64,000 nt of DNA from the NCBI GenBank assembly GCA_964551475.1, contig CAZKCI010000045.1, forward strand, positions 12,548-76,547, written 5' to 3'. Both the position numbers and the translations under genes were made by a program. Positions within the stretch are counted from its first letter, which is position 1; the number at the start of each line of letters is the position of its first letter. This DNA is from CAZKCI01 sp964551475 (lineage in GTDB: Bacteria; Auribacterota; Erginobacteria; Erginobacterales; CAZKCI01). The notes beneath the pieces were generated by a model. The model saw nothing but the letters and a program-made list of their open reading frames with translations. It was not told where the DNA came from and did no database searches. This document shows positions 34,701 through 43,604 of this stretch, piece by piece.

Positions 34701-35213
34701 GTCCTTTCCGAAGAGATCACGGTAGAAGACGGCCGCCTTCTCCGCGTCCTCCTCCCGGTTGGCGTTGAGCGCCCGGGTCACCTCCCCTTTCAAACAGCCG
34801 GAGAGGGCGATCAGCCCCCGGTGATGCTTCTCCAGGAGCTCGTGGTCGACCCTAGGCTTGTAGTAGAAGCCCTCGAGATGGGCGAGGCTGCAGAGGACGA
34901 TCAGGTTGTGGTAGCCCTCGTTGTCGGCGGCCAGCAGCGTGAGATGGGAGGGGGTTTCCCTGATTCCGGTGGATCGGTCGAAGCGGGAGCCGGGGGCGAC
35001 GTAGATCTCGCAGCCCAGTATCGGCTTGACGCCCGCGTCCAAAGCCTCCCGGTAAAACTTGACCGCCCCGTGCATATTCCCGTGGTCGGTCAAAGCCAGG
35101 GCGGGCATCTTGAGTCGGGCGGCCTTGGCGACGAGGTCGTCGATCCGCCCCGCCCCGTCGAGGAGGCTGTACTCGGAGTGGACGTGGAGGTGGACGAAGT
35201 CGGAGGGCTTCAC
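31794..35213 (-). CDS. dnaE: DNA polymerase III alpha subunit
   Basis: Catalytic subunit of the replicative polymerase, 1139 residues, DnaE1-like. The N-terminal PHP domain has VHLHVHSEYSLLDG and LTDHGNMHG. GPGRGSAAGSLVAYLLGITD lies near residue 355. The catalytic LPDIDMDFCDRRR is near residue 400. The helix-hairpin-helix region lies near 830 and an OB-fold near 1000. The PHP histidines look intact, so proofreading-like activity is conceivable. It starts at a GTG. An upstream GGTTCA repeat array abuts the start region. No clamp or exonuclease subunit gene is nearby. Confidence 0.97.
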   Translation of the reverse strand: MKPSDFVHLHVHSEYSLLDGAGRIDDLVAKAARLKMPALALTDHGNMHGAVKFYREALDAGVKPILGCEIYVAPGSRFDRSTGIRETPSHLTLLAADNEGYHNLIVLCSLAHLEGFYYKPRVDHELLEKHHRGLIALSGCLKGEVTRALNANREEDAEKAAVFYRDLFGKDGYFFELHDHGIPEQKAVNPRLLALGKRLGIPLVAANDCHYVEKADAASQDILLCLQTGHKLEDEKRMRMATSEFYLKSQAEMEALFPDHPEVVAASRLIAERCAVTLDFGEIHLPAYAPPEGKTPTRYLRELCEAGIAARFGKKTEAIQKQLEHELQVIEGKSFETYFLIIWDIIHYAKSKDIPVGPGRGSAAGSLVAYLLGITDIDPFRHSLLFERFLNPSRATLPDIDMDFCDRRRGELIQYVMEKYGRDRVAQIITFGTLGARAVLRDVGRVKGFSYGEMDTLAKLVPFGPRMTLKKALELEPRLKEMTARDPKIKELMEVSFRLEGISRNASTHAAGVVISDRPLIEMVPLCRGSNDETVTQFEMADVEAIGLLKMDFLGLKTLSVIKDTLETVEKTRGAPVRLERIPLDDAKTFQLLAKANTVGIFQLESSGMRDLSHRIGLKKFDDLLDLVALFRPGPMHMLEDYIERKHGKVKIKYDHPRLEPILKNTYGIMLYQEQVMLIANQLAGFSLAEADLLRHAMAKKKVDEMARIKEAFVRGAVKNAVPKAATEKIFQDMARFAEYGFNKSHSAAYALIAYRTAYLKAHHPREYMAALLTSEMGKLDKMTTYVTECRAMGIKVLPPDVNESFAMFTVVKEGIRFGLAAIKNVGVGAVEAIIAARGRGGPFSSLSDFLERVDLSAANKKVLESLIRSGALDSLPGRRAQKMAVLERAMEAAQAKRRDREKGQASLFDPFESMSALELPPLAEYPQPDLLGMEKELLGMYITGHPLSHYETTLSLYASNTVRSLSGIKDHSTVRLGGLLAAVEVKTSKKNGKKLAVCQFEDLTGSIEVVFYTKEYEAFIKQIKEGAVLVLEGVLNSREMGSNVVASAVYPLEEAARKFIQTVHVEFHLNDVNEETFKRVQTVLGRHPGSSPVIFDLDFATGEKVVLKSGNRFRVSCTPRLIEELEKILGEGTVRGVS

Positions 35214-35224
35214 GGGAGAAGAAT

Positions 35225-35386
35225 GGTTTACGGGTTCACGGTTCAGCGGTTCAGCGGTTCACGGTTCGGGGGTTGGCAAGACCGCGTGTTTTGTATCATA
35301 AACGACCAGCGGAACCGAATCAAGTCTGCGCGGCGCCCATCCCGCCGGGCGCCAAACGTCCGATCCGTCGGATCCGACGGGCCGGG
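35225..35386. repeat. GGTTCA array plus family H repeat
   Basis: Tandem GGTTCACGGTTCAGCGG words (35225-35271) and GTCCGATCCGTCGGATCCGAC (35358-35386) occupy the divergent dnaE/membrane-protein gap. The GGTTCA array recurs at 50888-50926. Confidence 0.65.
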
Positions 35387-35437
35387 CCTTCAGGTGGGTC
35401 TTCCCCGATTTCACTCTCCCTGATAAAATACCCCGCG

Positions 35438-37480
35438 ATGATTCCCCCGAAAACCCGCTCTCCGGCCATCGTCCTCTTCTCCCTTCTCCTCACTCTGGGC
35501 ACGGTCTACACCCAGTTCTCCGTCTACGGCCCGGACTACCTCACGGAGTCCCAGGCGGGGAGACAACGGGCGATCATCGGTCATACCGCTCCCGCCCCCT
35601 TCCAATATCGCGTCCTCTCGGCCTGGCTGTTGGAAGGTCTCCTGCGCGCGGGGCGATCCCTCGGCATCGCCTCGCCGGTCCCGGGATTCATCCTCCTGCG
35701 GTCCCTGCAGAATCTCGCTATCTTCCTCCTGGCCGCTCTCTGGTATCGGCGGTTGACCGGCGGAAACACGCTCCGGATCGCACTGGGTTCGATTTTCTTA
35801 GCCTGGGGAATGAGCTACGCCTTCCGGGACGGCGGACTCGACTTCTCGGTCTATTTCTCGGCGATCCTCTGCCTCCTCGCCGCCCTGGCGATCTCCTCCC
35901 GGAGGGACTGCTGGATACCGCTGATCACCTTGTGCGCCGCCCTGAATCAGGAGATCTCGGCGGTTATTCCCTTCGCTTTCCTGGTCTGCCGGATCGAAGA
36001 GATCCGGTCGAACCAAAGACCGAGAGGACGAACCCTCTTTCTCTTCTTCCTGTCCCTGCTCGTCTATCTGGGGGTTTTTCTGGGGATGCGTCTCCATTTC
36101 GGCTGGCGATCGCTCGGCGCGGTCTGGCAGCATCATCCGGGAAGCGATCTCTTCATCTTCAACTTCACCCACACGCTCACCTGGGCCAAGCTGATCTGGA
36201 CACTCAACATCCTCCCCTTGATCTGCCTCTTCACCTGGCGGTTCTGGCCGTCCGAGCTCAAACGCTGGGCTCTCCTGCTCCTCCCCGTCACCTTCCTGGT
36301 CGTTCCCTCCTACCAGTGGCTCTCCGAGACCCGGGCGGTCCTGGTCCCCCTGGCCGTGGTCTTCGTCCCGGGAGCGCTGTTGCTGGAGAAGGCCTTCCGC
36401 GCCGCCCGGCCCCGTTTCTCCCGCATCGCGTGGGCGGCGATCATCGTCGCTTTCACGCTGACGACCGTCTACGCCCAGTCCTGGCTCCTCTGGCCCCGCT
36501 ATCTCAGGGAATCCCAGCTGGAACGGCATCGGGAGGTGATGGAGAACCGGGCCGGCAACCCCTGGCAATACCGCGTCCTCTCCGAAGGCGTCACCGAAGC
36601 CTTCCTGCGCCTGGGCGGCGCTCTCGGCATCGCCTCCCCCGTCCCCGCCTTCCTCTTCTTCCGGATCCTCCAGAACGCGGCGATCTTCCTCCTGGCGACG
36701 GCTTGCTACCGGCGTCTGAAACTCTCCGAAGGGACAATCCCACTGGGGTTGATCGCGATCGCCTGGGGAATGACCTACGCCACCTATAACAGCGATCTCC
36801 ACTTCAGCACCTACTCCGAGATCGTCTTCTACCTGCTCGCTCTCCTCGCCGTCATCGAGGGCCGGGACTGGTGGATCCCTCCGCTCACGCTCCTCGCCGC
36901 TCTCAACCGGGAGACCGCGGTGTTTATCCCCCTGTTCTTTCTTTTCAGCCGCATTCGTTTCCCGCGGAATCGATTCCGCGGGATCAAGCCCGAACTGGGC
37001 CGAAGATCGGCGGAGATATTTCTCGCTTCGGTCTTGCTCTATGTCGCCGCCTATTTCGGTCTCCGCTGGTCTTTGGGCTGGCGCTCCTTCATCGACGCCT
37101 GGGGCGCGCCGGGGCTCCTACGCCTCCGCGATAACCTCACCAAGGGGATCGGCTGGCAGTATGTCTTCCTCACCGTCAATGCTATTCCCCTGCTGGCTGT
37201 CTCCAGTTATCGGAGATGGCCGAAGACGCTGGTCGGCGCCTTCTGGGGAATCGCCCTGCCCTGGCTGATCGCGCACTACGCGGGCAAAGCCTGCCTGGAG
37301 GAGACAAGGTTTCTCCTCCTGCCCCTGGCGATCGTCTTCATCCCGGGGGCGCTGATTCTATGCAGCGACCGGAGCTGTAGCGTCGCCTCTCCCGCCTCCG
37401 CCCGGACCAGCCGGGGGGCGGCGGCGGGCCGGCCCGAGGCGACGCATCCGGGAAACACGCAAACGGCGTCACGGGAGTGA
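35438..37480 (+). CDS. Polytopic membrane protein with two homologous halves
   Basis: Not assigned to a known family. The 680-residue protein is mostly hydrophobic helices and contains an internal duplication with a period of about 320 residues. QYRVLS occurs at 56 and 377, GIASPVP at 76 and 397, LAALNQE/LAALNRE at 164 and 486, FGWRSL/LGWRSF near 221 and 546, and ETRAVLVPLAVVFVPGALL/ETRFLLLPLAIVFIPGALI at 297 and 622. Loops resemble polyprenol-phosphate sugar transferases or EpsG-like proteins, but no catalytic motif is certain. The last 34 or so residues are encoded by a GTAG-type REP element. The start is ATG 35438 with no clear ribosome site. Confidence 0.75.
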   Translation: MIPPKTRSPAIVLFSLLLTLGTVYTQFSVYGPDYLTESQAGRQRAIIGHTAPAPFQYRVLSAWLLEGLLRAGRSLGIASPVPGFILLRSLQNLAIFLLAALWYRRLTGGNTLRIALGSIFLAWGMSYAFRDGGLDFSVYFSAILCLLAALAISSRRDCWIPLITLCAALNQEISAVIPFAFLVCRIEEIRSNQRPRGRTLFLFFLSLLVYLGVFLGMRLHFGWRSLGAVWQHHPGSDLFIFNFTHTLTWAKLIWTLNILPLICLFTWRFWPSELKRWALLLLPVTFLVVPSYQWLSETRAVLVPLAVVFVPGALLLEKAFRAARPRFSRIAWAAIIVAFTLTTVYAQSWLLWPRYLRESQLERHREVMENRAGNPWQYRVLSEGVTEAFLRLGGALGIASPVPAFLFFRILQNAAIFLLATACYRRLKLSEGTIPLGLIAIAWGMTYATYNSDLHFSTYSEIVFYLLALLAVIEGRDWWIPPLTLLAALNRETAVFIPLFFLFSRIRFPRNRFRGIKPELGRRSAEIFLASVLLYVAAYFGLRWSLGWRSFIDAWGAPGLLRLRDNLTKGIGWQYVFLTVNAIPLLAVSSYRRWPKTLVGAFWGIALPWLIAHYAGKACLEETRFLLLPLAIVFIPGALILCSDRSCSVASPASARTSRGAAAGRPEATHPGNTQTASRE

Positions 37481-37489
37481 CGCCGCTAC
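37377..37489. repeat. GTAG/CTAC REP element spanning a gene 3' end
   Basis: Starts GTAGCGTCGCC, contains GGCGTCACGGGAGTGACGCC, and ends GCTAC. The upstream 104 bp are translated as the tail of the membrane protein. Confidence 0.75.
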
Positions 37490-37517
37490 AACCCTGAACC
37501 CGCCCAGCGATCAGGAA

Positions 37518-37892
37518 TCAGCGGCCAGTGCGGCGGGCGCGGCCCGGTCGATAACGGGAACCAGTCTCTCGCACAAGGAGTTTCACGCAGTACGAATTTA
37601 GGCTCTCCCCCTTACGACAAGCTTCGATGGCGAGCGTCTTGTGCAGGTCTTTGCCCACCCGGACGACGAATTTACCGGAGTAGTCCCTGCCCGCGGTCGC
37701 GGCGGGGAGCGGCGAGCGGTCTTCCCGGTGGATACGCACCCATTCGTCGACCGCCCGGCTGAGTTCTTTATACACCCGCGCCTCATCGTCGCCGTGGACG
37801 CCACCCAGCATCAGGCCGGGGCAGGTGCCGACGTAGCAGCCGTCTTCTTCAGACCACTCGACAATCTTTAAAAACCGGTCTCCCGGCTTCAT
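37518..37892 (-). CDS. hicB: HicB-family antitoxin
   Basis: A 124-residue antitoxin and repressor partner of HicA. The N-terminal partially degraded RNase H-like fold shows DRFLKIVEWSEEDGCYVGTCPGL and HGDDEARVYKELSRAVDEW. The C-terminal part (VRVGKDLHKTLAIEACRKGESLNSYCVKLL) looks like a ribbon-helix-helix DNA-binding domain. Its ATG overlaps the hicA stop by four bases. The tail (RYRPGRARRTGR) is basic. It probably neutralises the toxin and represses the shared promoter. Confidence 0.9.
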   Translation of the reverse strand: MKPGDRFLKIVEWSEEDGCYVGTCPGLMLGGVHGDDEARVYKELSRAVDEWVRIHREDRSPLPAATAGRDYSGKFVVRVGKDLHKTLAIEACRKGESLNSYCVKLLVRETGSRYRPGRARRTGR

Positions 37893-38083
37893 CGTCTCGT
37901 CTCCCGCAAGGCCGCCGCGACGGCCCCCTCCTGGTAACGCTTGGCGTCGTCGCCCAGACGGCCGCTGATCGTGATCTTGGCCCCGGACGGATGCTTGAGA
38001 TTCCGATGGCTGCCCTTCCCTCCCCGGTCGACGAAACCCGCTTGGACCAGATCGCCGATCAGTTCCCGGACTTTTCTGGGCAT
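37889..38083 (-). CDS. hicA: HicA-family mRNA interferase toxin
   Basis: A 64-residue double-stranded RNA-binding-like toxin that cleaves mRNA. It has the family pattern RELIGDLVQAGFVDRGGKGSHRNLKHP with the catalytic histidine in GSHR (near residue 26), then a basic strand and a C-terminal segment. It is the promoter-proximal gene, coupled to hicB by an ATGA overlap. A promoter-operator candidate lies directly upstream (38087-38118). Confidence 0.92.
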   Translation of the reverse strand: MPRKVRELIGDLVQAGFVDRGGKGSHRNLKHPSGAKITISGRLGDDAKRYQEGAVAAALRETRR

Positions 38084-38086
38084 GGC

Positions 38087-38118
38087 ATTATAGTACTATT
38101 GTAGTATCACTTTGTCAA
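38087..38118 (-). promoter_or_regulatory. hicAB promoter and operator candidate
   Basis: Minus strand: -35 TTGACA (38113-38118), -10 TATAAT (38087-38092), and between them the dyad TACTA-CAA-TAGTA (38094-38106). The 20-bp spacer is long. The -10 lies only 4 bp from the hicA ATG, implying a leaderless transcript if used. Confidence 0.55.
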
Positions 38119-38126
38119 TATGCCCG

Positions 38127-38335
38127 GATCGCGGCGAGACGCCGCTCCCACAAAAACAGCAAACGATCAGTGACTGAAGAAGAAGCGATCAGTCATTAGT
38201 GGGCGCGCCATTCGCGAAATTCGCGTAATTCGTAGTTAAATCGCCGAGCCAAACCCAAGCCATTCGCGAGAATTCCCGCCTTCGCGCTTCGCGCTATGGC
38301 GGGCAAGCGTGGCAACTCGTGAAAATTCGTGGATA
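38127..38335. repeat. REP half, family D, and long family G repeats
   Basis: REP arm ending GCCGCTCCCACA (38127-38152), D words (38163-38200), AATTCGCGTAATTCGTAGTT words (38208-38250), then a copy (38261-38335) nearly identical to 21773-21851. The 257-bp gap has no gene. Confidence 0.75.
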
Positions 38336-38340
38336 AACGG

Positions 38341-41196
<2,856 letters not shown>

Positions 41197-41240
41197 AGGG
41201 CCAATCTTGGGTTCAGCACAGGAATATAACACATACAAAA

Positions 41241-41276
41241 GGAGTACTGGAGCGTTGGAGTGATGGAGCGAGGGGC
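41241..41276. repeat. Family C half-array
   Basis: GGAGTACTGGAGCGTTGGAGTGATGGAG, a left arm without the inverted partner, upstream of uvrA. Confidence 0.65.
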
Positions 41277-41310
41277 GATGCCAACCCGGCTATCGCATCA
41301 GCCAATGGCC

Positions 41311-41354
41311 GGTTTGGACAACTCGTGTCCGATCGGACACGAGTTGTCCAAACC
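41311..41354. repeat. Perfect 44-bp palindrome
   Basis: Both arms are GGTTTGGACAACTCGTGTCC-GA, meeting at GATC with no loop. It occurs once in the window and resembles no other repeat here. It could be a cruciform, a protein-binding site or a terminal-repeat remnant. Confidence 0.85.
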
Positions 41355-41355
41355 G

Positions 41356-41427
41356 CTAGTGTGTCGCCGTACAAATAACTTCAGAAGCGTGCCATTGATG
41401 CAAGGTATTTCCGAGACACCACACTAG
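41356..41427. mobile_element. MITE-like element, about 72 bp
   Basis: Imperfect terminal inverted repeats start CTAGTGTG and end CACACTAG, with GTATTTCCGAGACACC inside the right end. No coding capacity. The ends resemble those I associate with IS630/Tc1-type elements, which is an inference. Confidence 0.4.
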
Positions 41428-41459
41428 GCGGAAGGGAAGAGAACCTGCTTCATCTTTGA

Positions 41460-42647
41460 TCATCGCCTATCCTTTGTCCCCCTGGTTTCCCCTGTTCCCC
41501 TTGTTTTCAGCGCTGCCGGAATCCCGGCCCAGGCGGCGAAACCGGCGGCCAAAAACATCAGCGGATAACCGCCCGCCGCCGCCAGCGGACCCCAGAGCCA
41601 GGCGGCGGCGCCCAGGCCGAAGTCGAAAGCGGCGGTAAAGAGGCCGTTGGCCGTCCCCCGCCGGCAGACGCTCATCCTCCGGACCGCCAGGGCGTTCAGC
41701 GCCGGGTAGAGGAAGCAGTGGGCGATACCGCCCAGGAAGGCCGAGACCAGGAGGAGACTGATCGAGGACATGACGGCGAGAACGGCGGTGGCCGCGCCGA
41801 AGAGGGCGAGGCCGGCCAGGATGATGCGCGCCGGCCCCTGGCGGTCGGTGAGAGGCCCGGCCAGGAAACGGAAGACGGCCACGGTCAGCGAATAGACGAG
41901 CGAATATATTCCGATCGATCCGATTCCGCTCTTCAGGCAATAGTCGGCGAGAAATGAGACGGAAGCCCCCCGGGAGGCGGAGAAGGCGACCGTCGCGAGC
42001 AGAATAAAGAGAACCGCGCGGTTGGAGACGCCCTCTCCGGCGGGGATCGCCGTCTCGCAGAAGGCCGGGCGGCGGCTCTCCTTCATACACGCCGCCGCCG
42101 CCACGGCGGCGAGAGAGATAATTCCGGCGATGATGAAGAGGTCGTCGAAATGGCCGGCGTCCCCGACAATTGTTTCCGCCAGGAGGGGCCCGACGGCGAG
42201 AGCGAGGAGACCCGCGATGCCGAAGTTGCCGAGGCCTTCGGCCAGGCGAGCGGCGGGGAAATGATCGGAGATGATGGTGAAGAGGACGGAGAAGTAGCCG
42301 CCGTAGGCGACGCCCAGGAGGATCCGGAGCGCCACCGGCCGCCAGCCGGCGTCGCGGACGGTGAGCATGAGGAACATGACCGCGGTGTTCAGGAGGGCGC
42401 AGAGGAGAAGGATCTTCTTCCTCCCCGAGCGGTCCATCCAGGGGCCCAGGACAAGGCGGCTCACCACGGCGGCGGCCGGTGTCGCCCCCATGATCAGTCC
42501 GATGGAAAGGGGATCGCCTCCCATCTTCTCGATCATGACCGGGAGGACGAAGAGCATCCCCCAGGTGAGATAGAGGAGGAAGAAGACTGCGGTGGCCTTG
42601 AAGAACTCGGGGTTGTAGAGGGGTATCCTGTCGCGAGCGTCAGTCAC
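41460..42647 (-). CDS. MFS transporter
   Basis: A 395-residue major facilitator with about 12 hydrophobic helices. The loop 2-3 motif is seen as LVLGPWMDRSGRKKILLL near residue 68, and the equivalent in the second half is RFLAGPLTDRQGPARIIL near 270. The central loop near residues 190-220 separates the two halves. The substrate is unknown; the sequence looks like the drug/sugar efflux-type MFS. The GTG at 42647 was chosen because the frame upstream runs into a family J repeat. The C-terminal KTRGTGETRGTKDRR is low-complexity and may derive from a repeat. Confidence 0.85.
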   Translation of the reverse strand: MTDARDRIPLYNPEFFKATAVFFLLYLTWGMLFVLPVMIEKMGGDPLSIGLIMGATPAAAVVSRLVLGPWMDRSGRKKILLLCALLNTAVMFLMLTVRDAGWRPVALRILLGVAYGGYFSVLFTIISDHFPAARLAEGLGNFGIAGLLALAVGPLLAETIVGDAGHFDDLFIIAGIISLAAVAAAACMKESRRPAFCETAIPAGEGVSNRAVLFILLATVAFSASRGASVSFLADYCLKSGIGSIGIYSLVYSLTVAVFRFLAGPLTDRQGPARIILAGLALFGAATAVLAVMSSISLLLVSAFLGGIAHCFLYPALNALAVRRMSVCRRGTANGLFTAAFDFGLGAAAWLWGPLAAAGGYPLMFLAAGFAAWAGIPAALKTRGTGETRGTKDRR

Positions 42648-42680
42648 GGAATAGACTCTTGCCGGAAAACTAGATCTAGT

Positions 42681-42820
42681 TGATGGGTTAGGGTAAGGAT
42701 ATCGGTCTGGTCGATGGGTCAAGTCAAGGGTAGGGCAACTGCCGGCCAAGCCGATCCCATCGACCTCACCCATTTACCAGACCCACTTCCTAACCCTTGC
42801 CCATTCACCATCGGTTCTGG
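42681..42820. repeat. Family J inverted array
   Basis: GATGGGTTAGGGTAAGG, GTCGATGGGTCAAGTCAAGG and their inverted words CATCGACCTCACCCATT, CCTAACCCTTGCCCATTC. It separates tatD and the MFS gene; this gap holds no gene. Confidence 0.65.
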
Positions 42821-42822
42821 TC

Positions 42823-43599
42823 CTACAGATTGGGAGACCCGCAGAATAAACTACGGGCGGTGGCGGTCGTCACGCGCGCCGCCTCTTCCTCGGAGACGCC
42901 CTTCAGTTCGGCCACAGCCCGGAGCGAATGGAGAACATCCGCGGGCTCGGTCGGTATCCTCTTCTCCCCTACCCGCCGGGGGACCGGGCAGTCCGTCTCC
43001 AGAACAATCCTCTCCAGGGGCGCGGCCGCGAGGGCCGCGCGGTGGGGCGGGCTCCCTTCCGCGGCGGGCGAGGCGGAGACGAAATGTCCGGAAGCGAGCA
43101 GGTCTTGGAGGACGTCGGCCGGTCCGGAATACCAGTGAAAGACGGCGCGCGCCACCCCCGACTCCTTCACCATCTTAAGACAGTCCGCCCAGGACCCGCG
43201 GCTGTGGATCACCGGCGCCAGGGCCAAGCGCCGGGAGAGGGCGAGCATCTCCCGAAAAACGCGGCGCTGGAGGGAGCGGGCGGCGCCGGCGGCGCGGGCG
43301 GCGGGGATCCAGTAGTCCATTCCGATCTCGCCGATGGCGGCGAGATCGGAATGGCGATCCTCAATCAGGGAAACAACGCGGGCGAGTTCTTCTTCCGAAG
43401 CTTCCGCCGGATAAAGGCCCAGGGCAGGGAGAATCCGCGGCGAAGAAAACCTGCGGGAGATTTCGAGAACGCGGCGGCAGGCGGAAGAGGAGACGGCGAC
43501 GGCCAGCACCGTTTCGACGCCCGCCGCGGCGGCGCGGGCGAGCGCGGCCGGAAGGTCGGGGAGATCCTCGAGATGGGCGTGGCAATCAAAAACGATCAT
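42823..43599 (-). CDS. TatD-family metal-dependent hydrolase
   Basis: A 258-residue TIM-barrel hydrolase of the TatD nuclease family. The metal ligands are visible: DCHAHLED at the N-terminus, IGEIGMDYW near residue 93, PVIHSRG near 130, VFHWYSG near 152, and LETDCPVP near 205. Family members act as 3'-5' DNA exonucleases in repair or as D-aminoacyl-tRNA deacylase-like enzymes. It starts 5 bp after the recJ stop, so it is probably cotranscribed with that exonuclease gene, which supports a DNA-repair role. Confidence 0.9.
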   Translation of the reverse strand: MIVFDCHAHLEDLPDLPAALARAAAAGVETVLAVAVSSSACRRVLEISRRFSSPRILPALGLYPAEASEEELARVVSLIEDRHSDLAAIGEIGMDYWIPAARAAGAARSLQRRVFREMLALSRRLALAPVIHSRGSWADCLKMVKESGVARAVFHWYSGPADVLQDLLASGHFVSASPAAEGSPPHRAALAAAPLERIVLETDCPVPRRVGEKRIPTEPADVLHSLRAVAELKGVSEEEAARVTTATARSLFCGSPNL

Positions 43600-43604
43600 A
43601 GGTC

